From Paenibacillus sinopodophylli (GTDB lineage: Bacteria; Bacillota; Bacilli; Paenibacillales; Paenibacillaceae), in the NCBI RefSeq assembly GCF_005930355.1, contig NZ_VDBO01000004.1, positions 227,923-291,922 of the forward strand: a DNA stretch of 64,000 nt, written 5' to 3'. Under the pieces are notes generated by a model. That model was not told the origin of the DNA. It did no database searches and saw nothing but the letters and a program-made list of their open reading frames with translations. The stretch's first letter is position 1. Each line of letters starts with the position of its first letter. Of the stretch, positions 54,628 through 62,859 are shown piece after piece. Made by a program: the position numbers and the translations under genes.

Positions 54628-55731
54628 CTATACCTTGCATTCGGAATGCTTTAGCTCAGATTTCTCGATTTGAATCGTAGCATGCTCAATTTGGAATTCC
54701 ACCGCAATTTGACTTATGGCTTGCTGCAGCACCTTCTGGGAATCAACGGAATCCTCCACCTTGAGGTGGCAGCTTAATGAATCCAGACCTGAGGTAATCG
54801 TCCATATATGCAGGTCATGCACATCGGTAACACCTGGAATCTGGCGAAGCATCTCCTCGACCTGTTCTGCATCCACATTGGCAGGCGTTCCTTCCATAAG
54901 TATGTGGACGGTTGATTTAATGATGCCCCATGCGCTTTTCAGAATGAGCAGCGCTACAACGACACTAATAATAGGGTCTGCAATATACCATGAGAATAGC
55001 GACATTAAAATGCCGGCAATAATCGCTCCTACAGAGCCGATCGCATCTCCGATTACATGCAGATAAGCGCTTCGCACATTCAAATTGTCCTTTACATCCG
55101 CCTTGCGCATAAGGAACCAAGCGCTGGCTAGGTTTGCTAGCAAACCTATACCCGCAATGATCATCATCGTGCCGCTGGCTACAGACGGTGGATCTCCGAA
55201 TCGTTTGATCGCCTCGACAACAATAAAGGCCGCAATCACAAACAGCGTAACACCGTTCAGCAGCGCCGCCAGTATCTCAAAACGATGGAATCCGTAAGTA
55301 CGGCTCGATGATCGCGGCCGTACCGCAAACCACATCGCCGCCAAGCTTAGTGCCAGTGCCGCTGTATCACTTAGCATATGCCCGGAATCCGATAATAACG
55401 CGAGCGAGTTCGTTACAAGGCCGCCTACAAATTCAAGCACCATAATACCAGCGGTAATAATTAATGCAATCAGCAATCCCGCCTTGTTATTCGGCGCATG
55501 CGAATGACCGTGATGGCCATGAGAATGTCCATGGTGGTGACCGTGGTGATGCCCACCATGTGAATGTCCAGCATGGCTGTGCTTTCTATTCTTGACTTCA
55601 TGATGGTCATGCTCATCATGGGAATGACTGCAGGAGCCATTCTTGTGATCATGCGTGTGCAGATCCTTCTCATGCTTGTTAGTAGCTGTTCCTGCCTTTT
55701 TTTCTAGCTCGTCATCAGAAGACTTGCTCAT
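54628..55731 (-). CDS. czcD: Cation diffusion facilitator, CzcD-type zinc exporter
   Basis: 367 residues. A very His-rich cytoplasmic N terminus (about 20-80, many HGH/HSH steps) is followed by six membrane helices. The two transport-site motifs HMLSD and HVIGD (HxxxD) lie in helices 2 and 5. The C-terminal cytoplasmic domain (about 275-360) has VTDVHDLHIWTITSGLDSLS. It exports Zn and similar divalent ions against protons. An ArsR-type operator lies in its promoter region, and an ArsR gene is present at 62412. Confidence 0.93.
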   Translation of the reverse strand: MSKSSDDELEKKAGTATNKHEKDLHTHDHKNGSCSHSHDEHDHHEVKNRKHSHAGHSHGGHHHGHHHGHSHGHHGHSHAPNNKAGLLIALIITAGIMVLEFVGGLVTNSLALLSDSGHMLSDTAALALSLAAMWFAVRPRSSSRTYGFHRFEILAALLNGVTLFVIAAFIVVEAIKRFGDPPSVASGTMMIIAGIGLLANLASAWFLMRKADVKDNLNVRSAYLHVIGDAIGSVGAIIAGILMSLFSWYIADPIISVVVALLILKSAWGIIKSTVHILMEGTPANVDAEQVEEMLRQIPGVTDVHDLHIWTITSGLDSLSCHLKVEDSVDSQKVLQQAISQIAVEFQIEHATIQIEKSELKHSECKV

Positions 55732-55816
55732 ATCATTCTCCCCAATCCTGTAAGCCAGACTTTATTAGTCTGCTTCTAAGCTGTACATTTCATTAGCACG
55801 ATCGTCACTCGAAATA

Positions 55817-55840
55817 ACATATGAACATATGCTCATATGT
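55817..55840. promoter_or_regulatory. ArsR/CzrA-type operator upstream of the zinc exporter
   Basis: ACATATGA (55817-55824) and TCATATGT (55833-55840) are perfect inverted arms with an 8-bp centre, as in CzrA/SmtB sites (ATATGAACA...TCATAT). It is 86 bp from the czcD start. Confidence 0.65.
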
Positions 55841-55910
55841 ATTATATGTGTAATTGGCATTTGTTGCAACCCTTTTCGTATTCGGTTTAGCTAGCTGCCC
55901 ATTAAATGCA

Positions 55911-55940
55911 AATAGAGACGCATCTCTGCGCCTCTACTAC
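55911..55940 (-). terminator. Possible terminator of glpD
   Basis: TAGAG-A-CGCA and TGCG-C-CTCTA form a short stem past the glpD stop. The U run on the minus transcript is weak. Confidence 0.4.
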
Positions 55941-55984
55941 TTATTTGAACATGGATGGGTAAAGAATTCAATTATTGATAGATA

Positions 55985-57667
55985 CTAGCTGCGCAGCGGC
56001 TCGACGGCCTCCACAAGTTTTTGTGCCAGCTCTTCCGTATAAGCAGCTCGCTGCTCCTCGCTCCAGTCAAACTGATTTGCCATCGCCGCAAGAACCGCTT
56101 GCTTCCACTCTTTGACGTAGCCAATCCGGAAGAACAAATCACCAGTACGGCGAATGAAGAAGTCTACCGGCTTCACTGTCATCTCCGATTCCATGGAATA
56201 GCGAAGCTGTACGGCTAAAACTAGCGGCAGATTGAAGGATGCTGCCCATTCAATTGTACTTGATGCTAGCCCGAACAGTTCGTCCACATTGGAGCCATAA
56301 CGTTCAGCCAGGAACTTAGATTCTTCTTTGGAGAAGCCATGCCCCGCCCCCTCTGCAGTCTTCCTATTCACGAAAGCTGCGAAATTTTGCGAACCGCCAA
56401 GGTCACCGCCGGACATCGGAATGTTTTTTGTATTGCTTTTGGCGAACTGCTTCCCGCCTTCCTGTCCTAGCAGCTCAACAACCTTGTCAACCACCGTCTC
56501 CGCCATCTTACGATAGCCTGTCAGCTTGCCGCCTGCCATGGATATCAAGCCGGAATCCGATATGAAGATTTCATCACGGCGTGAAATTTCAGAAGGTGAT
56601 TTCCCTTCCTGCTGGATTAGTGGACGAAGTCCTGCCCAGCTTGATTCTACATCAGCCTCCATAAGCTTCAGCTCCGGGAACATGAAGTTGACCGCATTAA
56701 GCAAGTAAGTGCGATCCTCCAGCGTCATCACCGGACTGACCGTGTTGCCCGTATAATTGGTATCCGTTGTTCCGAAGTACGCCTTGCCTGCACGAGGAAT
56801 CGCGAATACCATCCGACCATCCGGCGTATCGAAGTAAACCGCTTGACGAAGCGGAAATCTACTCTGGTCGAACACCAAATGCACACCCTTGGTTAAGCGA
56901 AGCGTTTTACCCTTTTTGGAGCCATCCATCTCACGAATATCATCTACCCATGGACCAGTTGCATTAATGATTTTTGTCGCTTTTAGCTCATATTGTGCGC
57001 CACTTATGTTATCTTTAACCACCGCGCCTGCTACTTTTCCGTCTTTTCCATAGCTGAGTGTTTCTACTTTTGCATAATTGACAGCCAAGGCGCCTTTTTC
57101 AATCGCTTTTTTCATTACTTCAATTGTTAGGCGCGCATCATCTGTACGGTATTCCACATAATAACCGCCACCCTTTATACCATCACGCTTAAGAAGCGGT
57201 TCTTTCGATAGCGTATCGGCAGCACTTAGCATCACACGACGCTCTTTCCTCTTGACGCCTGCCAAAAAGTCGTAGACGCGCAAGCCGATCGAGGTCGAGA
57301 ATTTGCCGAACGTTCCTCCCTTATAGAGAGGCAGCAGCATCCATTCCGGTGTGGTGACATGTGGACCGTTCTCATATACGATCGCCCGTTCCTTGCCCAC
57401 TTCAGCCACGACGCCGATTTCAAGCTGCTTCAAATAACGCAGACCACCGTGCACAAGCTTCGTCGAACGGCTCGATGTTCCGGCAGCATAATCCTGCATC
57501 TCCACGAGTGCAACCTTCATCCCGCGTGAAGCGGCATCTAGCGCGATACCAGCACCTGTAATTCCTCCACCAATAACGAGAACATCTAGTTGCGACTGCT
57601 CCATCTGCTTCAATACTTGCGCCCGATTTCGTGCAGCGAAACTTCCCTGACCCTCATTGCTTTTCAT
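55985..57667 (-). CDS. glpD: Aerobic glycerol-3-phosphate dehydrogenase
   Basis: 560 residues, full length. The FAD-binding motif is VLVIGGGITGAGIALDAASR near residues 28-48, followed by the GTSSRSTKLVHGGLRYL block of GlpD. AIPRAGKAYFGTTDTNY and SWAGLRPL are further family blocks. The enzyme passes electrons from glycerol 3-phosphate to quinone at the membrane and makes dihydroxyacetone phosphate. AGGAGGAG precedes the ATG. Its leader holds a strong terminator of the kind controlled by GlpP, so expression should depend on glycerol 3-phosphate. Confidence 0.95.
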   Translation of the reverse strand: MKSNEGQGSFAARNRAQVLKQMEQSQLDVLVIGGGITGAGIALDAASRGMKVALVEMQDYAAGTSSRSTKLVHGGLRYLKQLEIGVVAEVGKERAIVYENGPHVTTPEWMLLPLYKGGTFGKFSTSIGLRVYDFLAGVKRKERRVMLSAADTLSKEPLLKRDGIKGGGYYVEYRTDDARLTIEVMKKAIEKGALAVNYAKVETLSYGKDGKVAGAVVKDNISGAQYELKATKIINATGPWVDDIREMDGSKKGKTLRLTKGVHLVFDQSRFPLRQAVYFDTPDGRMVFAIPRAGKAYFGTTDTNYTGNTVSPVMTLEDRTYLLNAVNFMFPELKLMEADVESSWAGLRPLIQQEGKSPSEISRRDEIFISDSGLISMAGGKLTGYRKMAETVVDKVVELLGQEGGKQFAKSNTKNIPMSGGDLGGSQNFAAFVNRKTAEGAGHGFSKEESKFLAERYGSNVDELFGLASSTIEWAASFNLPLVLAVQLRYSMESEMTVKPVDFFIRRTGDLFFRIGYVKEWKQAVLAAMANQFDWSEEQRAAYTEELAQKLVEAVEPLRS

Positions 57668-57744
57668 ACTTAACTCCTCCTATATCTTATGGTTCTATTG
57701 TTCTGCGATACGTCGTCAGTTACTCCTGTAAAAAGGAATGCAAG

Positions 57745-57807
57745 CAAAAAAACCACTCAAACCGCTTCCCTGCCCCAAAAGGGGTGCGGAAGCGGTCTTC
57801 GTGGTTT
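57745..57807 (-). promoter_or_regulatory. GlpP-type regulated terminator in the glpD leader
   Basis: On the minus transcript AACCAC...GUGGUU closes an extended stem that includes ACCGCUUCC / GGAAGCGGU and CACCCC / GGGGCA, followed by seven U. It lies 78 bp before glpD and 46 bp after glpK. In Bacillus, GlpP with glycerol 3-phosphate prevents such termination. Confidence 0.75.
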
Positions 57808-57852
57808 CTCCTGATCTCCAACCGTTATTAACTTGGCTTCAGTATAGCATAA

Positions 57853-59343
57853 TTACGATGTGAACGCCATCGCAGCTTTTACAGCTCGATGCCAGCCATT
57901 GTATAATGATTCGCGCCGCTCCTCTTCCATCTCTGGAACGAATACGCGATCGACCTGACGTAGTGTCGATAACTCCTCGCGGCTGGACCAGAAGCCAACA
58001 GCAAGACCGGCCAAGTAAGCAGCACCAAGTGCCGTCGACTCATTGATAAGCGGACGCTCAACTGGAACGGAGAGCAGGTCGCTTTGGAATTGCATAAGCA
58101 AATTATTGTTCACCGCACCCCCGTCCACAGACAGTGACTTAAGCGGGAGGCCTGACTCCTCCTCCATAACGGAGAGAACATCTTTGGTCTGATAAGCCAA
58201 AGATTCGAGCACAGCTCTCACGAAATGATGTTTCGTCGTTCCGCGAGTTAAGCCGAATACAGCTCCTCTCACATCGCTGTTCCAATAAGGCGTTCCAAGC
58301 CCAACAAAAGCAGGAACGACATACACGCCATCCGTCGATTCAACCTGCTCAGCAATAAATTCGGTCTCTGTTGCTGATTCGATTAACTCAAGACCGTCAC
58401 GCAGCCACTGAATCGCTGCACCAGCAACAAAGACGCTGCCTTCAAGTGCGTATTCAAGCTTGCCATCGACCTCCCAAGCAATCGTCGTTAGTAGACCCTT
58501 ATCGGAGACAATCGCTTTCGTGCCTGTATTCATCAGCATAAAGCATCCTGTGCCATACGTGTTTTTGGTGCTTCCTTCTTCATAGGCGTTCTGACCAAAC
58601 AACGCGGCCTGTTGGTCGCCAGCCGCGCCAGCTACTGGAATGCAGCAGCCGAACAGCTTCTCTTCCATATGACCATACACCTCTGAGGAAGAGCGTACTT
58701 CCGGCAGCATCGCCTTCGGAATGTGCAGAATACGCAGTAATTCCTCGTCCCAGCAACGCTCATGAATATTGAACATCAGCGTTCTCGCTGCATTGGACAC
58801 GTCCGTAACATGAACGGCCCCGCCTGTCAGATTCCAAATGAGCCATGTGTCGATTGTGCCGAAGAGAAGCTCTCCCTTCTCAGCGCGCTCACGTGCGCCT
58901 TCCACCTGATCCAGCAGCCAGTGAACCTTCGTTCCCGAGAAATAAGCGTCAATCAGCAAGCCCGTTTTGTCATGAAAAGTTTGCCCGTATCCCTCTTGCT
59001 TCAGTCTATCGCTGATACCTGCCGTTTGGCGGGATTGCCATACAATCGCGTTATAGATCGGCTGGCCCGTAGCTTTATCCCACACAACCGTCGTTTCCCG
59101 TTGATTCGTAATGCCGATTCCTGCAACCTGGCTAGCGGATACGCCCGTTTTCTCCAGCACTCCAGCGATGACTCGCTTGGTTGATTCCCAAATATAAATA
59201 GCATCCGCCTCGACCCATCCGGCATGCGGGTATTCCAAGGGAAGCTCCTCGCGTGCCATATTGACGATGACTCCTTGGCGATCTATGAGAAGCGCCCTTG
59301 TACTTGTCGTCCCCTGATCGAGCGACAGCATGTAGGTTTCCAT
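57853..59343 (-). CDS. glpK: Glycerol kinase
   Basis: 496 residues from the ATG at 59343 behind AAGGAGGA; a longer frame to 59394 overlaps glpP. The FGGY fold opens YMLSLDQGTTSTRALLID with the ATP-loop DQGTTSTR. GITNQRETTVVWD, GTIDTWLIWNLT, the regulatory-type His in TRGTTKHHFVRAVLE (phosphorylated by HPr in Gram-positives), and the C-terminal LSVDGGAVNNNLLMQFQSDL are as expected. It makes glycerol 3-phosphate. No glpF facilitator gene is adjacent. Confidence 0.95.
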   Translation of the reverse strand: METYMLSLDQGTTSTRALLIDRQGVIVNMAREELPLEYPHAGWVEADAIYIWESTKRVIAGVLEKTGVSASQVAGIGITNQRETTVVWDKATGQPIYNAIVWQSRQTAGISDRLKQEGYGQTFHDKTGLLIDAYFSGTKVHWLLDQVEGARERAEKGELLFGTIDTWLIWNLTGGAVHVTDVSNAARTLMFNIHERCWDEELLRILHIPKAMLPEVRSSSEVYGHMEEKLFGCCIPVAGAAGDQQAALFGQNAYEEGSTKNTYGTGCFMLMNTGTKAIVSDKGLLTTIAWEVDGKLEYALEGSVFVAGAAIQWLRDGLELIESATETEFIAEQVESTDGVYVVPAFVGLGTPYWNSDVRGAVFGLTRGTTKHHFVRAVLESLAYQTKDVLSVMEEESGLPLKSLSVDGGAVNNNLLMQFQSDLLSVPVERPLINESTALGAAYLAGLAVGFWSSREELSTLRQVDRVFVPEMEEERRESLYNGWHRAVKAAMAFTS

Positions 59344-59375
59344 TCTTAGTCCTCCTTCACCTTTTCCAATCCGCT

Positions 59376-59936
59376 TTACTTCGAGGTCCTCCATAGCTCC
59401 TTGCGCGATGTCGTTATTGCTGAAGCACCAGCCTCCAGCGCTTGCTTGACATGCTCGTCCGTTCGAATCAAGCCTCCCGCAATAATCGGAATGCCGCTCC
59501 GCTCCTTAACCTCGGTTATAATATCGGGAATAACACCCGGCAATACTTCAATAAAATCGGGACGGTTCTTGTCCAGCACCGTGTAGCTTCGCTCCAGCGC
59601 ATCCGAATCGATGAGAAACAGCCGCTGAATCGCGATCAGCCCATTCTGCTTCGTCCGGCCAATGACACTGGAGCGTGTCGAAATAATGCCTGCAGGGCGT
59701 ATCGACTGACATAGAAACTCTGCCGCATACTCATCGTTTTTCAACCCGTCAATCAGATCCGCATGCAGCAGCACGTTTTTACCATGCTGGCGAGCCAGCT
59801 CAACAATGTTTTTCAATTGTCCCAGATGTCCGCCAAGCAGAACCATATATGAAAAAGGGGAGGCAAGAACTGCCTCCACATCCTTCAGCTTATGAACAGC
59901 CGGAAGTACATTTTGCCCATTCAGCAGTAATGACAA
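59376..59936 (-). CDS. glpP: GlpP glycerol-responsive antiterminator
   Basis: 186 residues. The start is TTG at 59936, decided by GGAGGTG seven bases upstream and by the lack of an ATG nearby. The TIM-barrel GlpP fold shows FSYMVLLGGHLGQLKNIVEL, VLLHADLIDGLK, IISTRSSVIGRTKQNGL, IEVLPGVIPDII and IPIIAGGLIRTDEHV. It binds glycerol 3-phosphate and leader RNA to allow transcription of glp genes. First gene of glpP-glpK-glpD, 58 bp after the LacI gene. Confidence 0.93.
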   Translation of the reverse strand: MSLLLNGQNVLPAVHKLKDVEAVLASPFSYMVLLGGHLGQLKNIVELARQHGKNVLLHADLIDGLKNDEYAAEFLCQSIRPAGIISTRSSVIGRTKQNGLIAIQRLFLIDSDALERSYTVLDKNRPDFIEVLPGVIPDIITEVKERSGIPIIAGGLIRTDEHVKQALEAGASAITTSRKELWRTSK

Positions 59937-59994
59937 CGCTTGACACCTCCGTTTTTATGAAGCCTCAGCTTCGTAAATGCCTAGCCATATATCA

Positions 59995-61011
59995 TTACTG
60001 CATCAATTGACCGCTGCTCTCGCGCACTTGTATGCATGTCGGCAGAACAATTTTTTTGGCAATCTCACGCTTCGCAGCAAGCCGATCTGTCAAAAGCTCA
60101 ACCGCTGTCTCGCCCATATGCTCCATATGCACTTTTACCGTTGTTAACGGCGGCTGTAAAAACGCAGAAATGGCTATATCGTTATAGCCTACGATTGAAA
60201 TATCCTCGGGCACTTTGAGGTTTGCTTCATGCAGCGCACGGAGCGCGCCAACGGCCATCGAATCATTTTCGATAAAAAAAGCTGTCGGCAGCTTTTCTTC
60301 CGAAATCGCTTGTTTCATCAGCCTGTACCCGTCCTCCGAATATAAATTCTCGCCAGTAAAGATCAGCTGCTTATCGAACATTCCTTGTGCGGACAATTTC
60401 TCCATAAACACACACTCACGCTCGTCGCGTACCCTCTTATCGTTGACGATGTTATGCCCACCTATATAGCCAATCGATGTATGACCAAGTCCGATGAGGT
60501 AATCAAGCACCTCCGTCACTGACTTGCGCAAATCAATAACGACCGAATCGAAGCGGTTGTCGTCCGGCGATGAATCAACAAAAATAATGTTGTCCATATT
60601 GCTTGGGAATCGAACCAAGTCCTCTTTCTCGAATCGTCCGATCGCAATAATGCCGTCAAAGGCTTCGCCAGTCCACTCTTTCCCATCAGGCTGCCCATGC
60701 ATAAACAGCTTAACCAAGTCCATCTGACGCTGGAAGCATTCCCGCTCAATGCCAAGCCTTATCGCCATATAGTATGGATCAAGCATTTCCTGCTGATCCG
60801 AATACCAGTTCACCAGTCCCACTCGGTAACGCTCTTTGACGGCTACGCCGTTGCGCTGCCGCAGTGTCTTATAGTTCAACTGCTGTGCTGCTTCAAATAT
60901 ACGCTTACGCGTCTCGTCCGCTACCGAGATGCCAGGATCATAATTAAGCACCCTTGACACCGTTGCAATTGATACCTTTGCTTTCTGTGCAATATCTTTA
61001 ATCGTAGCCAT
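59995..61011 (-). CDS. LacI-family regulator, GalR/EbgR-like
   Basis: 338 residues. The helix-turn-helix opens MATIKDIAQKAKVSIATVSR with hinge helix NYDPGISVADETRKRI; the sugar-binding domain (about 62-330) includes FDGIIAIGRF, GHTSIGYIGG and VPEDISIVGYNDIAIS. Related Paenibacillus and Streptococcus proteins control galactoside genes. It is only 58 bp upstream of glpP without a clear terminator, so read-through into the glp genes is possible. A galactoside-related target elsewhere is more likely than glycerol genes. Confidence 0.88.
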   Translation of the reverse strand: MATIKDIAQKAKVSIATVSRVLNYDPGISVADETRKRIFEAAQQLNYKTLRQRNGVAVKERYRVGLVNWYSDQQEMLDPYYMAIRLGIERECFQRQMDLVKLFMHGQPDGKEWTGEAFDGIIAIGRFEKEDLVRFPSNMDNIIFVDSSPDDNRFDSVVIDLRKSVTEVLDYLIGLGHTSIGYIGGHNIVNDKRVRDERECVFMEKLSAQGMFDKQLIFTGENLYSEDGYRLMKQAISEEKLPTAFFIENDSMAVGALRALHEANLKVPEDISIVGYNDIAISAFLQPPLTTVKVHMEHMGETAVELLTDRLAAKREIAKKIVLPTCIQVRESSGQLMQ

Positions 61012-61103
61012 ACTCCCGTTCCTTCCCGCTGTACACTCTCGTTACATCCAATATGCCAGATTATGTGCGCGTTTACAATAGAACAATGGTGTTTGGCTGG
61101 CAC

Positions 61104-61688
61104 AATGAGGCAGCGATACCTATCCTGTATGAATTGTATTCATCTATTGTTTCTCAATGCAAGATTCATGCATGTCATCTGGCCGCAAGTAAAATTATAC
61201 TTTATTTTTAGTAAAAATAAATAGAAATTTATTCTTTTTTACTATGTTGCTCAACTTCGCTGCCTAAAATGGGCAGATTGGCCATGTGTATGAGATTGAA
61301 TAAAAAAACACATGGAGTTGTTACACTCGCATGCGGCTACAATCCATTTTTATTTTCTTCCACTGATTAGATTCCATATTACTCCTTTTCGTTAACTCTT
61401 TTTAAAACATTCTGCTTCAAAATTGAATATCTTCTGGTTTGGCTATTGGTATGAACCTAAGCTTTGCAGCCAGTCCGCAACCCTAGATGATGTAATCCCC
61501 AACTTCTATGCTAATTTCTTATACGTTCTCTTGTACAGCTTTAAGATTTACGTCTTATTACATTATATCTCTGACGTATCAACACGTGAGTAGTAATTAA
61601 GTATATATTTTTATACAAAAAAAAAAAACCAAAAACAATTAGTAATCAACATTGTAATCTTTAACAGTTGTGATGATATTTCTCGAGC
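61104..61688. other. Intergenic stretch without a recognisable gene
   Basis: About 585 bp, very AT-rich, with a run of ten or more A at 61617-61629. Stops in every frame; no repeat or RNA motif was recognised. It should hold the lacI-type gene's promoter at its left end. Confidence 0.5.
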
Positions 61689-62147
61689 TTATTCTTCAAC
61701 TTCAAAGTAAAACCTTTCATTATTTACATCTAAATAAAAATTTCCCACAAAATTCGAAGGCTTGATGTAACTATTAAAATCTTCACTAAATAACCATTGG
61801 GATTCTTGCTCTTGTTCAATATCCAAATGAAAAGACGGTTTTAAGTTATTGAGATCTTGCCAATTGTATGAATTTTCAATACTTTCCATAATTACCTTGT
61901 CTAAATAAATATACCCTTTCATCCAGTATGAGCTTGGATCAAAATTTTGATCGCCTATTACTTCAGCCTGCCAGTAAACCTTTTCTATTTTCTCTAAACG
62001 TGGGAATCTATCAATTACAGGTTGTATCTCAGTCTTATTTTGACTTTCAGAACCAGAATCTATATTGAAAGTAAAATAACCAATAACAACAGTACTTACA
62101 ACAGTGATCAATAATAAAGTTGTTATTATAATTTTTTTTCTATTCAT
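61689..62147 (-). CDS. Membrane-anchored protein of unknown function beside RHS debris
   Basis: 152 residues. A single N-terminal membrane helix (about 5-26, IIITTLLLITVVSTVVIGYF) is followed by an acidic outer domain with several Trp and Tyr (KVYWQAEVIG; SSYWMKGYIYLDKV; FYLDVNNERFYFEVEE). No lipobox. GGGAGAAAGTA precedes the ATG, whose first base overlaps the stop codon of a coding-like remnant upstream. It could be an immunity protein for a lost toxin, but nothing in its own sequence shows that. Confidence 0.6.
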   Translation of the reverse strand: MNRKKIIITTLLLITVVSTVVIGYFTFNIDSGSESQNKTEIQPVIDRFPRLEKIEKVYWQAEVIGDQNFDPSSYWMKGYIYLDKVIMESIENSYNWQDLNNLKPSFHLDIEQEQESQWLFSEDFNSYIKPSNFVGNFYLDVNNERFYFEVEE

Positions 62148-62343
62148 TACTTTCTCCCACCACTTCTCGAAACATTAGAAGAGCCTGATATATTACCTAC
62201 TGACCAGTTACCGTCCTAGTCATTGAGCCTACAGTCAAAAATTATTACTCCACATACGAATAAAGATTCAACGCCTGCGAATTACGAAGCTCCCCCTCAT
62301 ACGTATCCCCAGTGATGAACCTCTCATACCTTGGATCAAATGC
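62147..62343 (-). pseudogene. Remnant of an RHS/YD-repeat protein tail
   Basis: From 62343 to 62245 one frame reads FDPRYERFITGDTYEG, then LRNSQALNLYSYVE and a stop. That is the highly conserved RHS-core block (YDP..GRFI..D.Y.G....P.SLN.Y.Y). It has no start, being cut by a stop just upstream. A second coding-like stretch, GNWSVGNISGSSNVSRSGGR, ends with the TAA at 62147-62149 that overlaps the next gene's ATG. Together they look like the decayed core and C-terminal end of a polymorphic toxin. Confidence 0.6.
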
Positions 62344-62355
62344 TTACCCCCATAC

Positions 62356-62400
62356 GAAAAAGACTGCCAAGCAGGACAACAACCCGGCTTTGCAGTCTTC
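62356..62400 (-). terminator. Terminator of the ArsR gene
   Basis: AAGACTGC (62360-62367) pairs with GCAGTCTT (62392-62399), with more pairing of CAAGC and GCTTT inside; the AAAAA at 62357-62361 gives a U tract on the minus transcript, 12 bp after the stop. Confidence 0.75.
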
Positions 62401-62411
62401 CTTCAAGCTGT

Positions 62412-62783
62412 TTATTCATGCTTCAAATGCTGAAGCGTCAGCAAAAAGATTTGTTCCACATGATCATCATCGAGCGAATAAAAGACCGTCTTGCCGACCT
62501 TTCTCCGCTTGACGATACGCATGTTTCGAAGCAGCCGCAGTTGATGCGAAACGGCCGATTGCCCCATTCCGAGCACCTGGGTCAGATCATGCACGCATAG
62601 CTCAGATTGCACAAGAGCATGAATCATCTTCACCCTCGTTGGATCACCAAGCGCCTTAAACAAATCAGCTAGATCGCCTGCCGTAGTTTCCGGTATCAAT
62701 TTGCTTCTTACATTCTCTATGTTTGCTTCCGAGCCCGCGCAGGAATCATCGCACGCCGCAGTTACCTGATTGTCCATTCTCAT
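62412..62783 (-). CDS. ArsR/SmtB-family metal sensor, CzrA/CadC-like
   Basis: About 123 residues from the ATG at 62783 (or 62777, two codons on, which has better spacing to GGTGGG). The winged helix is ELCVHDLTQVLGMGQSAVSH. The C-terminal helix keeps the zinc site spacing of CzrA: D-x-H, 11 residues on to H, then H three further (DDHVEQIFLLTLQHLKH). Extra N-terminal cysteines (ACDDSC) and C-V-H in place of CadC's C-V-C suggest a partly kept second site. TATAAT at 62817-62812 and an ATATG...CATAT repeat near 62796-62813 may be its promoter and operator. Likely represses zinc/cadmium export genes, possibly czcD here. Confidence 0.85.
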   Translation of the reverse strand: MRMDNQVTAACDDSCAGSEANIENVRSKLIPETTAGDLADLFKALGDPTRVKMIHALVQSELCVHDLTQVLGMGQSAVSHQLRLLRNMRIVKRRKVGKTVFYSLDDDHVEQIFLLTLQHLKHE

Positions 62784-62859
62784 CCCACCAACCCCATATG
62801 TCCTAAAGCATATTATAACATGAATTTGTTGGCGGGGTGAGCCCGTTCGGTCGACTAGC

